In this document: positions 37,242 to 44,997 of the stretch, one piece after another | Numbering within the stretch: position 1 is the stretch's first letter | Layout: every line of letters begins with the position of its first letter | Assembly (NCBI RefSeq): GCF_001561995.1 | Contig: NZ_LLWC01000009.1 | Coordinates: 62,001 to 126,000 of the forward strand | DNA length: 64,000 nt | Direction of reading: 5' to 3' | Origin: Polycladidibacter hongkongensis | GTDB lineage: Bacteria; Pseudomonadota; Alphaproteobacteria; Rhizobiales; Stappiaceae | Program-made: the position numbers and the translations under genes | Notes under the pieces: generated by a model | Told to the model about the DNA's origin: nothing | Database searches by the model: none | Seen by the model: only the letters and a program-made list of their open reading frames with translations

Positions 37242-37320
37242 GGAATAGCGGTGTAAACGCCGCAACGGGTGCCACACTATGGGCCCGTCCAAGGTCGCTT
37301 CGGAAAGGACTTTGACCATG
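37242..37320 (+). promoter_or_regulatory. ROSE-like RNA thermometer in the hsp20 leader
   Basis: Three hairpins lie between the predicted start of transcription and the start codon: GCGGTG/CGCCGC (37248-37263, loop TAAA), an imperfect one at 37266-37287, and a final one in which AAGGTCGCT (37291-37299) pairs with AGGACTTT (37306-37313) around TCGGAA. The last traps the AGGA ribosome site against TCGCT with one bulged G, which is the UYGCU signature of ROSE elements. ROSE elements in rhizobia melt on heat shock to allow translation of small heat-shock proteins. Confidence 0.8.
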
Positions 37321-37746
37321 ACGCGCGTATCTGCGTTTTCAAGCCCGTTCATGCTGGGCTTTGATGATATTGAAAGAGTGATGGACCGGGTAAGCAAAGC
37401 CGCCAGTGATGGCTACCCGCCTTACAACATCGAGCGAATTCCCGCCGCAGCAAAAGGCGGCGATGTCATCCGCATAACGCTCGCTGTCGCAGGGTTTACC
37501 CGTGATCAACTCGATGTCTCTGTTGAGGAAAGCCAGCTCGTCATTCGCGGACGCCAACAAGATGACAAGGAACGTCAGTACCTGCATCGCGGTATTGCGG
37601 CCCGCCAGTTTCAAAGAGCTTTTGTGCTTGCGGAAGGGATCGAAATCCTCGGTGCTGATCTTCGTGATGGTCTTTTGTCAATTGACTTGGCGCGACCTGA
37701 GCCGGAAAGGATCGTCCGGCGTATCGAGATTAATTCAGCCGACTAG
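37318..37746 (+). CDS. Small heat-shock protein (Hsp20/alpha-crystallin)
   Basis: Class A-like Hsp20 of 142 residues: an N-terminal segment with FSSPFMLGFDDIERVMDRV and YPPYNIE, then the alpha-crystallin core (VIRITLAVAGFTRDQLDVSVEESQLVIRG ... GLLSIDLARP). The C-terminal IxI-like element is RRIEIN. It holds unfolded proteins for DnaK/ClpB. ATG 37318 fits homologues and the AAGGAC ribosome site inside the thermometer. Expression should be doubly heat-controlled (RpoH and ROSE). A terminator follows. Confidence 0.94.
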   Translation: MTRVSAFSSPFMLGFDDIERVMDRVSKAASDGYPPYNIERIPAAAKGGDVIRITLAVAGFTRDQLDVSVEESQLVIRGRQQDDKERQYLHRGIAARQFQRAFVLAEGIEILGADLRDGLLSIDLARPEPERIVRRIEINSAD

Positions 37747-37752
37747 TTAACA

Positions 37753-37780
37753 ACCCGCTCCATGAAGGAGCGGGTTTTTC
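37753..37780 (+). terminator. Terminator of hsp20
   Basis: ACCCGCTCC and GGAGCGGGT form a 9-bp stem with a 5-base loop, then a run of T. Confidence 0.93.
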
Positions 37781-37937
37781 TTTTGCTATAGATGCTTAGC
37801 ATAGCTCCTGTGAATTTTAAGAAAGGATTCACCATCTAAATCAAGCAGCGGGTGTAACTGGCCAGCAGCCATTTACCCGGCAAACGGACTCGGGTATCTC
37901 CGATCCTCTTGGAATAACAAAACACAGAAAGCTGTGC

Positions 37938-38201
37938 ATGCCCCGTCACCCATCCCAGCAATGTCACTTTGCCTCTGAAGAGCTGTTTACAGACTATGGT
38001 GTTGGCAAGCTCTCGTATATTCGTGAAATGAGCCACAAGGATGTTGTGACTCTGTTTCCAGACGCTGAGCTGGAAGGTGTCGAGCTGCCAAACTGGGCGC
38101 TGGTCTCGGCAGATGGAACGCCGCTAATTTTGACAGACAATAAGCCAGCTGCTTTGGCCGAAGCTTTTGAGCATGACCTTCAGGCACTAAGCCTGCATTA
38201 G
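37938..38201 (+). CDS. DUF1150 family protein
   Basis: Protein of 87 residues matching the alphaproteobacterial DUF1150 pattern: LSYIREMSHKDVVTLFPDA and NWALVSADGTPLILTD, then a helix. Function unknown. DUF1150 genes are commonly found next to hsp20 genes in this class, which suggests a stress link, but an own promoter is likely here because a terminator separates the two. The ATG lies 7 bases after an AGAAAG element, a weak ribosome site. Confidence 0.8.
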   Translation: MPRHPSQQCHFASEELFTDYGVGKLSYIREMSHKDVVTLFPDAELEGVELPNWALVSADGTPLILTDNKPAALAEAFEHDLQALSLH

Positions 38202-38274
38202 CAAGCGCTCGTTCGACAGTCACAAATCAACGAAGGCTGTGGCTTCAGCCACATGACTCCGGTCCTAAGAGCCG

Positions 38275-38306
38275 CCCTCATTCAAGGTTGCTGTTTGAGG
38301 GTCTTT
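38275..38306 (+). terminator. Terminator of the DUF1150 gene
   Basis: CCCTCA (38275-38280) pairs with TGAGGG (38296-38301), followed by TCTTTT. A TGTGGC/GCCACA hairpin with TTCA loop lies just upstream at 38238-38253. Confidence 0.6.
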
Positions 38307-38316
38307 TGTATGTACT

Positions 38317-38349
38317 AAAAAACCCGCCTGCGACAGCTGGCGGGTTTTT
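38317..38349. terminator. Bidirectional terminator between DUF1150 and ptsN
   Basis: AAAAAACCCGCC and GGCGGGTTTTT form a GC-rich stem flanked by A and T runs on both sides, so it can serve both convergent transcripts. Confidence 0.9.
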
Positions 38350-38399
38350 GTTAAAATTCTCTCTTCCAAGCCACGGCGGGCGGAAAGGGTTGCTCAAAC

Positions 38400-38861
38400 C
38401 TACGACGGCGCGACAGCTGGCTGCGTAATGAGCGCATAAATCGCATCCGCATCGGTAGTTGCGCGCAGTTTTTCTGCGACATCGCTGTTGCGTAGCAATC
38501 GTGCGATCCGCGCCAGCGCTTTCAAATGATCCGCGCCTGCGCCCTCTGGGGCAAGCAAAGTGAACACAAGATCAACTGGCTGGTCGTCAAGGCTTTCAAA
38601 CTCGATTGGCTTCTCAAGGCGTGCAAACAGGCCGTAAAGGCTATCCAGATTCACCATCTTGCCGTGGGGGATCGCGATGCCACTACCAACACCTGTGGAG
38701 CCAAGCCGCTCTCGCTGCAGCAGCGTGTCGAAGATATCGCGCTCGCTCTGACCGCAAATTGCTGCAGCACGCCCAGCAAGTTCCTGAAGCACCTGTTTTT
38801 TACTTGTCGCTTTCAGGTTGGCAATTATGCCTTCCGGGCGAATTAGTTCGTTCAGATCCAT
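38400..38861 (-). CDS. ptsN: Nitrogen PTS enzyme IIA (PtsN)
   Basis: EIIA-Ntr of 153 residues with the phosphorylated His66 in GIAIPHGKM. It takes phosphate from PtsO/Npr in the regulatory PTS-Ntr chain, which in rhizobia controls K+ transport, PHB metabolism and stress responses rather than sugar import. Location downstream of rpoN and hpf is the classic arrangement. A strong terminator after hpf suggests separate or read-through transcription. Confidence 0.95.
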   Translation of the reverse strand: MDLNELIRPEGIIANLKATSKKQVLQELAGRAAAICGQSERDIFDTLLQRERLGSTGVGSGIAIPHGKMVNLDSLYGLFARLEKPIEFESLDDQPVDLVFTLLAPEGAGADHLKALARIARLLRNSDVAEKLRATTDADAIYALITQPAVAPS

Positions 38862-38880
38862 CTTTGATCCGTTGTCCCAT

Positions 38881-38913
38881 AAAAAATCACAAAGCCGGTG
38901 TACACCGGCTTTG
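38881..38913 (-). terminator. Perfect palindromic terminator of hpf
   Basis: A 24-base perfect palindrome at 38890-38913 (arms CAAAGCCGGTGT/ACACCGGCTTTG). On the minus strand it is followed by TGATTTTTT. Confidence 0.88.
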
Positions 38914-38940
38914 TATCTTACAAGACTCTAAGTCTTGGGT

Positions 38941-39525
38941 TTAGGCAGAAGCCTCGGCACCGTTCATGCCTGGGTCAATCCAGCCGACATTGCCGTCATC
39001 GCGTCGGTATACAACGTTTACGGCTCCGCTGCCAGCATTGCGGAAAACCACCACAGGAGCTTCGCTGAGGTCCAGTTCCATCACTGCCATGCCGACAGTG
39101 AGCGTTTTAACCTTGGCTTTCGTTTCTGCAACTACGACAGGGTTGTAATCTGCAGGAACTTCTTCCTCTGCTTCCGGGTCCGCGAGAACGTAAGAGTTTA
39201 CGTCCTCAAACGCAATACCATTTGGAGTACTATGATGTGCTTTCAGCTTGCGTTTATAGCGGCGCAGGCGTTTTTCGATACGTTCAGCAGCAATATCAAA
39301 ACTTTGACGAGCATCAGAATTGTCGCCGGAAACCTGTAAAACAACGCCGGTGCTCAGGTGTAAAATGCATTCTGAGCGAAAACCGCCTCCTTCACGTCCA
39401 ATTGTAACATGTCCTGTAAATGCGCCAGGATAATATTTTTCTAACGCCTCAGAAATCCGGTTCTCAATATGGGTGCGGGTAGCATCGCCGATGTCTACAT
39501 TTCGCCCAGAAATTTGAATTGTCAT
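38941..39525 (-). CDS. hpf: Long-form ribosome hibernation promoting factor HPF
   Basis: Protein of 194 residues. The N-terminal domain (about 1-100) is the YfiA/HPF ribosome-binding fold (QISGRNVDIGDATRTHIENRI) and the C-terminal domain (about 135-190; EAPVVVFRNAGSGAVNVVYRRDDGN) is the dimerisation tail that joins 70S particles into 100S. This long form is normal for alphaproteobacteria. A 210-base gap upstream probably holds its own promoter; none is obvious by eye. Confidence 0.93.
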   Translation of the reverse strand: MTIQISGRNVDIGDATRTHIENRISEALEKYYPGAFTGHVTIGREGGGFRSECILHLSTGVVLQVSGDNSDARQSFDIAAERIEKRLRRYKRKLKAHHSTPNGIAFEDVNSYVLADPEAEEEVPADYNPVVVAETKAKVKTLTVGMAVMELDLSEAPVVVFRNAGSGAVNVVYRRDDGNVGWIDPGMNGAEASA

Positions 39526-39735
39526 GGGAACCTCATATTTTGTTATAGGACGTATTCAGGCAACCAGAACAACCATAAATGATTGTCCATGCCTCGACTA
39601 TAGCACGGCTCTAACGCGGCAGAAAGCATCGCTTTTAGGTTTCGCCAACATGCCGCGGACAAACTGCAACCATGCTGTTTTTAACTAGCCGCGCTAGTGT
39701 GCCAAACTCAACCTAACCATAAGTTCTAAGCAATA

Positions 39736-41268
39736 TCAGTTAGTTAATGCACTGTTCTTGACGCGTCTACGTTGCACTGAACTTGGAATGTTCATGGCCT
39801 CGCGGTATTTGGCAACCGTCCGGCGCGCGATGTCCATACCCTCAAGTTTGAGAGCCTTCACTAAGGCATCGTCAGATAGGATCTTCTTCGGGTCCTCGGC
39901 ATCTATAAGCGTTTTTATCTTGTGACGAACAGCCTCGGCAGAGTGCGCTTCTCCTCCTTCAGAGGAGGCGATTGCGGAGGTGAAAAAGTATTTTAACTCA
40001 AAAATACCGCGCGGTGTGGCAACATATTTGTTAGAAGTCACGCGGCTTACGGTGCTTTCGTGCATCTCGATAGCTTCTGCAACGGCCTTGAGATTAAGTG
40101 GTCGCAGGTGCTGCACGCCCTTGGCAAAAAAACCATCCTGTTGGCGCACAATTTCAGTGGCGACTTTGAGGATAGTATGAGCACGTTGCTCTAATGCTTT
40201 CACCAGCCAGTTTGCAGTTTGAATACTATCTGTAAAAAAGGCGGCATCCTTCCTGTCATGACTGCTACTATTCAAGGTTGAATAGTAGGTTTGGTTAACC
40301 AGAACTTTAGGTAGGGCATCGGTGTTCAGCTCCACCTGCCAGCCGCCATCAGGAGCTTCCTTTACGACAGCGTCCGGGACAATAGCCTGAACTGGTTCCC
40401 CGCCAAAAGCATTTCCTGGCTTTGGGTTCAAGTCGCGCACTTCGCGCACCATATCCGCCAGATCATCCTGATCTACGCCGCACAATTGCTGTAGTTTTGC
40501 GAGTTTGTGTTTGGCCAGAAGCTCGATATTCTCCACTAGCGCCTGCATCGCGGGGTCAAAGCGATCTTTTTCTCGCAGTTGAATACTGAGGCATTCCTTA
40601 AGGGAGCGTGCGCATACGCCACTAGGCTCGAGGCTTTGCAACACTGCAAGTACCTGCAAAACGTGCGCGGGCGAAGTTCCGAGCAGCTCGGCCACTTCAA
40701 TCTCGTCAAACTGCAGATAACCGGTCACTTCAAGGAAGCCAATCAGGTGCTGGGCAATCATCTGATCCACCGGTTCCGGCAGCGCTAAAGCGGCTTGCTC
40801 CATGACATAATCTGCAAGCGTGGCATTAGATGCAACAAACGCTTCAAGATTATAGTCACTCTCAGTGCCGGTAATGCCGTGGCTTGGCAGTTGCCATTGC
40901 TCTTCTTTGCTGGCAGAGCGCGCTTCCAGCTGTTCTTGTGAGCGCTCCTCGGTAAACACGCTGGAAAGGTCAGCATCCAGTTGGCTGGCCAGCCCTTCTT
41001 GTGAGGTCTCCATCTGGCTCATCACCAAATCGCGGTCAAACCCATCCTCGCCATGTTCACTAGCATCATTGCGCGACGACGCATCCGCTTGTGCGGAGGA
41101 CTGTTCCCCATCATCTCTTTCAAGAAATGGGTTGCGTTCCAGCTCACCTTCCACATAGGCGCTAAGGTCGAGGGACGAAAACTGCAACAGCTTGATGGAC
41201 TGCATAAGTTGCGGTGTCAGCGCCAATTGCTGGCTTTGTTTGACAACTAACTTCGGGGCGAGCACCAT
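39736..41268 (-). CDS. rpoN: RNA polymerase sigma-54 factor
   Basis: Sigma-54 of 510 residues. Region I is Gln/Leu rich (KQSQQLALTPQLMQSIKLLQ), an acidic region II follows, and the C-terminus holds the HTH and the RpoN box, here ARRTVAKYREAMNIP. It directs activator-dependent transcription of nitrogen and other regulons. The order lptB-rpoN-hpf-ptsN on the same strand is conserved in proteobacteria. Confidence 0.97.
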   Translation of the reverse strand: MVLAPKLVVKQSQQLALTPQLMQSIKLLQFSSLDLSAYVEGELERNPFLERDDGEQSSAQADASSRNDASEHGEDGFDRDLVMSQMETSQEGLASQLDADLSSVFTEERSQEQLEARSASKEEQWQLPSHGITGTESDYNLEAFVASNATLADYVMEQAALALPEPVDQMIAQHLIGFLEVTGYLQFDEIEVAELLGTSPAHVLQVLAVLQSLEPSGVCARSLKECLSIQLREKDRFDPAMQALVENIELLAKHKLAKLQQLCGVDQDDLADMVREVRDLNPKPGNAFGGEPVQAIVPDAVVKEAPDGGWQVELNTDALPKVLVNQTYYSTLNSSSHDRKDAAFFTDSIQTANWLVKALEQRAHTILKVATEIVRQQDGFFAKGVQHLRPLNLKAVAEAIEMHESTVSRVTSNKYVATPRGIFELKYFFTSAIASSEGGEAHSAEAVRHKIKTLIDAEDPKKILSDDALVKALKLEGMDIARRTVAKYREAMNIPSSVQRRRVKNSALTN

Positions 41269-41355
41269 CTCTAGCTTGTTTTCTCCATGGCAATTGCAGC
41301 GGGCTATATAAATCCAGCGCCATTCTAGTGGAAATTTGCGGTAAGAACCACTGGT

Positions 41356-42165
41356 TTACAAGGTAAATTGCTCACCAAGATAAAGGCGGCGCACATCCGG
41401 GTTTGCAACAATCCCCTCAGGAGAGCCTTCAGTCAGAACTTCGCCAGCAGCGATGATGTATGCGCGATCAATAAGACCCAGTGTTTCACGCACATTGTGA
41501 TCTGTAATGAGTACGCCGATCCCGCGTTGTGTCAGGTGCCGCACCAGCTGTTGAATATCACCAACCGCAATAGGGTCAATTCCAGCAAAAGGTTCATCTA
41601 GCAACATAAAGGAGGGGCGGCTCGCTAGCGCACGGGCGATCTCCACACGCCGCCGCTCACCACCGGAAAGCGCAATACTGGGTGATTTGCGCAGGTGGGT
41701 GACGCCAAACTCATTTAGCAGCGAATCCAACTCGTGCTCACGCTTCTTGCGGTTCGGTTCCACCACTTCTAAAACGGCGCGAATATTTTCCTCAACAGAC
41801 AGTCCGCGGAAAATAGATGCCTCTTGTGGCAGATATCCAATCCCCAGACGCGCGCGTCGGTACATTGGCAACCGGGTCATGTCAAAACCATCAAGCCGGA
41901 TTGCGCCATGGTCTGGGCGGATCAAGCCAGTGATCATGTAAAAGCAGGTCGTTTTTCCAGCCCCGTTCGGTCCCAGCAGGCCAACAGCCTCGCCGCGTCG
42001 CACACTTAAGCTTACATGCTTTACAACCTGTCGGCGCTTATAGCTTTTGCCGATACCTTCCACGACAAGGCGGGCTTCGCCGGCGGGAGCTGCAACACGT
42101 ACATGCCCTCGGGTTTGCATAGGCGCTTGAGCATTTTGTGAGTGCGGCAGGTGTGAATGGGACAA
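41356..42165 (-). CDS. lptB: LPS export ABC transporter ATP-binding protein LptB
   Basis: ATPase of 269 residues: Walker A GPNGAGKTT, signature LSGGERRR, Walker B FMLLDEPFAGIDP, and H-loop ITDHNV. With LptFG it extracts LPS from the inner membrane. The N-terminus is about 30 residues longer than E. coli LptB; ATG 42165 and the internal ATG (codon 16) are both possible starts. The gene follows lptA by 10 bases. Confidence 0.94.
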   Translation of the reverse strand: MSHSHLPHSQNAQAPMQTRGHVRVAAPAGEARLVVEGIGKSYKRRQVVKHVSLSVRRGEAVGLLGPNGAGKTTCFYMITGLIRPDHGAIRLDGFDMTRLPMYRRARLGIGYLPQEASIFRGLSVEENIRAVLEVVEPNRKKREHELDSLLNEFGVTHLRKSPSIALSGGERRRVEIARALASRPSFMLLDEPFAGIDPIAVGDIQQLVRHLTQRGIGVLITDHNVRETLGLIDRAYIIAAGEVLTEGSPEGIVANPDVRRLYLGEQFTL

Positions 42166-42175
42166 AGCGGCGTTC

Positions 42176-42724
42176 CTAGTTCTTTTTCATGGAGTTTGGC
42201 TGGAGCAACAGCTTCACCCGTCCACTCTTGGAGGCATCCATATTTACCTTACCACTTTTAAGGTTCACGGTGATTTTCTTGCCGACAATGACATTATCGC
42301 CTTGGCTTAAAACGACTTTCTTGCCGGTCATCACCATGAACTCTTTTTCCATGTCAAAGCTGGCATTGTCACCGGTTGCAATCTGGTCATCAGCAGAGAT
42401 CAGCACATCACCAGAAGCCTCCAAGCGTGAAATGGACTGCTGAGGCCCTTCACCGCCTTCTAGCGAACCGCTATAATAAACCACTAAGCGGTTTGACTTT
42501 AGTTTGGATGTGCCTTGTACAACCACGACATTGCCAGAGAAAATCGCACTTTTTTCCTTGTCGCGAACCTCAAGGTCCTTTGCCTCAATCTCAATAGGCT
42601 CATTGGAGTTGGAACCAAATCCGGCAAAGGCATCGGAAAAAGTCTCCTGTGCCGCCGCCGCGCCACAAAACACCAATAGCGCAAGCAGACTAGTTGCCGC
42701 AGAAAACTTCTTCAAGCCAATCAT
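42176..42724 (-). CDS. lptA: Periplasmic LPS bridge protein LptA
   Basis: OstA-fold protein of 182 residues with a signal peptide (core SLLALLVFCGAAAA) and the OstA beta-jellyroll pattern (IEIEAKDLEVRDKEKSAIFSGNVVVVQG, then repeated strands such as GDNVIVGKKITVNL). It forms the periplasmic bridge for LPS between LptC and LptD. Its start overlaps the lptC stop by 4 bases. Confidence 0.9.
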   Translation of the reverse strand: MIGLKKFSAATSLLALLVFCGAAAAQETFSDAFAGFGSNSNEPIEIEAKDLEVRDKEKSAIFSGNVVVVQGTSKLKSNRLVVYYSGSLEGGEGPQQSISRLEASGDVLISADDQIATGDNASFDMEKEFMVMTGKKVVLSQGDNVIVGKKITVNLKSGKVNMDASKSGRVKLLLQPNSMKKN

Positions 42725-43416
42725 TTCTTGTCCTCAAGCATGGAAGGGAACAGCTTCATCTGCACCCCGTTTGAAAATTTAAGCACGCTCTTTTTCTGGT
42801 CAAATGCCATGTTGCCCGCATCAATATACCCGCCGTCAGATTGGATAGCGACTTTGTCTTGCGTGACAAACCTGCCCGTATTCATATCAATATCGAGATA
42901 TTCAAAAAAGGCCGAATAACCTTGGCTGTAGGATATCTTTACCCCCAGTCGCAGGCTTAGCGTTTCATCCTGTGCATTGTAAGTGCCCTCTTTGGCAGTA
43001 ACAGTCGCGCTTTGCTCGCGATCGAGAACCAGATTGGCACTGATGCCTTCCAAATCAATAATCTGGGGATTAGTAATACGTTGAATAGCACGGTTTGCCT
43101 TCACCGAATAAGAACGCTCGCCGTCATTCCCGGTCAAATGGGGATTGGACATAACCAATCCGTCCGTGGTTAAGCTAAGCTCTCCAATATTGAAGTTGGC
43201 TAGCACGTTTTGCAGGAAAATAAACCCGACCACGCCAATCGCGGTCACCACCCCGGCAAGCGGCAGCAGCACCTTTAATACACGGACAAAAAGAGAATGC
43301 CGCCACGCTGCCTTTTTCGCGCGTTCAAACACGTTACGCTCTTCTGCGCTCATCCCATAGAGGGGAGGGGGGGCACTATGCTCGTTCATTGGGTCGTGTA
43401 AAAGCCTTCGTCTCAT
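42721..43416 (-). CDS. lptC: LPS export system protein LptC
   Basis: LptC-like protein of up to 231 residues: cytoplasmic N-terminus, one membrane helix (VLLPLAGVVTAIGVVGFIFL) and a periplasmic jellyroll with TLSLRLGVKISYSQGY. It links LptBFG to LptA. The start may be ATG 43416 (MRRRLL) or ATG 43389 (MNEHSAPP); ribosome-site evidence is indecisive. First gene of the lptC-lptA-lptB-rpoN set. Confidence 0.88.
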   Translation of the reverse strand: MRRRLLHDPMNEHSAPPPLYGMSAEERNVFERAKKAAWRHSLFVRVLKVLLPLAGVVTAIGVVGFIFLQNVLANFNIGELSLTTDGLVMSNPHLTGNDGERSYSVKANRAIQRITNPQIIDLEGISANLVLDREQSATVTAKEGTYNAQDETLSLRLGVKISYSQGYSAFFEYLDIDMNTGRFVTQDKVAIQSDGGYIDAGNMAFDQKKSVLKFSNGVQMKLFPSMLEDKK

Positions 43417-43525
43417 CCCGCCATAAGCCTATCTTTAGGCCTTGGAATGTCGCTATCCTGCTTTGTGCTTAGCTAATCTAGCGGATATGTCCAGCCTTCT
43501 AGCTTTATATCATGGCAAAATAACG

Positions 43526-43547
43526 AAAAAGGGGACGCAATGCCCCC
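43526..43547 (-). terminator. Terminator of rnd
   Basis: On the minus strand GGGG and CCCC (43544-43547, 43531-43534) flank an 8-base loop, followed by five T. Short stem. Confidence 0.6.
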
Positions 43548-43571
43548 TAAAACAGAGCGCGTAATTTCATA

Positions 43572-44192
43572 TTACGAATGGGCGAAAATATCGTTTTCCG
43601 GCCAGCCAGCAAGATCAAGCTGTGCCCGCACGGGCAAGAAATCAAAGCAGGCCTGCGCCATGGCCAACCTGTCCTCGCGTTCGAGCATAAAGGTCAGTTT
43701 ATCGCGCAGTGCATGCAGGTGCAGCACGTCGGAGGCTGCATAGGCCAGTTGCGCATCGCTCAGCTTGTCCGCGGCCCAATCAGAGCTTTGCTGCTGCTTG
43801 GAAAGGTCGACGGACAACAGCTCCCGGCAAATATCTTTCAAGCCATGCCGATCAGTGTAGGTGCGACATAGTTTAGAAGCGATTTTCGTGCACCAAACCG
43901 GGCTAACATCGATGTCTAGATACTTCTTCAGGACTGCGACATCAAACCGGGCAAAATGAAAGATCTTGGGTTTATCCTGCGCTTCAAACAAAGCCTTAAG
44001 ATTGGGAGCCTCGCTCTGACCTTTTGCAATTTGCACCACATCTGCACTGCCATCTCCCGCAGAAAGTTGCACCACGCACAGGCGGTCACGATGCGGGTTC
44101 AGGCCGAGTGTTTCTGTATCGACAGCCACAGCCTTGGCGTCTTTATAGGCAGAAAGATCCGGCAAATCGTGCAGATGATAGCGAATAGTCAT
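43572..44192 (-). CDS. rnd: Ribonuclease D-like 3'-5' exonuclease
   Basis: Short DEDDy exonuclease of 206 residues: motif I AVDTETLGL, motif II HFARFDVAVL, motif III YAASDVLHL. It lacks HRDC domains, which is usual for the compact alphaproteobacterial form. It trims tRNA and other stable RNA 3' ends, fitting its place beside tRNA genes. ATG 44192 is chosen over a TTG six codons upstream. Confidence 0.88.
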   Translation of the reverse strand: MTIRYHLHDLPDLSAYKDAKAVAVDTETLGLNPHRDRLCVVQLSAGDGSADVVQIAKGQSEAPNLKALFEAQDKPKIFHFARFDVAVLKKYLDIDVSPVWCTKIASKLCRTYTDRHGLKDICRELLSVDLSKQQQSSDWAADKLSDAQLAYAASDVLHLHALRDKLTFMLEREDRLAMAQACFDFLPVRAQLDLAGWPENDIFAHS

Positions 44193-44318
44193 GGGGAAGG
44201 CGCTCCACAAGCGAAAGTAAATCGAATTGTGGCAAAACTACAGGCTCACGCGCCAATTGCAAGCAGTGGCTTGCACACGATACATATTTGATAATTTCTA
44301 GGGAAGGTAAATTGAGAA

Positions 44319-44405
44319 TGGTGCCCAGAAGAGGACTCGAACCTCCACGCCCGTAAGGGCACTAGCACCTGAAGCTAGCGCGTCTACCAGTTCCGCCATC
44401 TGGGC
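44319..44405 (-). tRNA. tRNA-Leu (anticodon CAG), copy 1
   Basis: An 87-base type II tRNA on the minus strand: acceptor GCCCAGA/TCTGGGC, D arm GGCGGAACTGGTAGACGC, anticodon stem CTAGC/GCTAG around TTCAGGT (anticodon CAG), long variable arm TGCCCTTACGGGC, T arm GGTTCGAGTCC, encoded CCA. Reads CUG. Confidence 0.97.
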
Positions 44406-44514
44406 ACATATTCTCATTTAATAGATGCTTGCAGGCCGTGCTATTTGGCATTGACTAAAATCGAAAGCCCGTATCATTCGCAAAATCTTTTGGGAAGTCG
44501 CAATGAAACGAGAA

Positions 44515-44601
44515 TGGTGCCCAGGAGAGGACTCGAACCTCCACGCCCGTAAGGGCACTAGCACCTGAAGCTAGCGCGTCTACCAGTTCCGCCACCTGGG
44601 C
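44515..44601 (-). tRNA. tRNA-Leu (anticodon CAG), copy 2
   Basis: Second 87-base copy, identical to copy 1 except at the seventh acceptor pair (here GCCCAGG/CCTGGGC). The gap between copies is 109 bases. It is the upstream copy of a probable dual precursor. Confidence 0.97.
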
Positions 44602-44997
44602 ACATCTCTCGAATTTTTAGAGCAAGCGCTCTACATCACAGAGGAAGTTTGGTCACTTCATCTGTGAGGTGGGGTTCTAAGCGTGCGCGCTAGCAAAGTC
44701 AATTGCCCATAAAAAAACTTTGGCAATTAATCCACAATGCGCCTTATTAGCTCGGAAAAACATGGATAAAACAGGATGTTATTCATGATTGTTGGTGCAA
44801 GTTTCATTGCAGGAGAGCAAGCAAAGGTCGTAGCGTTGGGCTGTTATTTCGCGGCGCTTGCAGTTATAGGTTTATGACAAACAACCCAGGTTTGGCAGGG
44901 GCAAGAATGCACCCTGAAGGACGGTGAGGACCGACCTTGCTTTGAGGCTGGCAAGTCAACAGCGGTTTCACCGCCATAGCATAGAGGAAACTTAGGC
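44602..44997. other. Intergenic region with possible tRNA promoter and a mini-ORF
   Basis: This 396-base stretch must carry the promoter of the tRNA-Leu pair (minus) and of the NDUFA9-like gene (plus). A plus-strand TTGGCA-N18-TTATTA pair is seen near 44720-44750. A small open frame at 44776-44877 (33 residues, mostly hydrophobic, with an AGGA element ahead of the second ATG at 44785) could encode a mini membrane protein, but I cannot confirm it. A GC-rich patch with short inverted repeats (44900-44990) precedes the gene start. Confidence 0.4.

Noticed and set aside
38890-38913. Perfect 24-base palindrome as a protein-binding operator
   Set aside because: The following T tract and position after hpf make a terminator the simpler reading.
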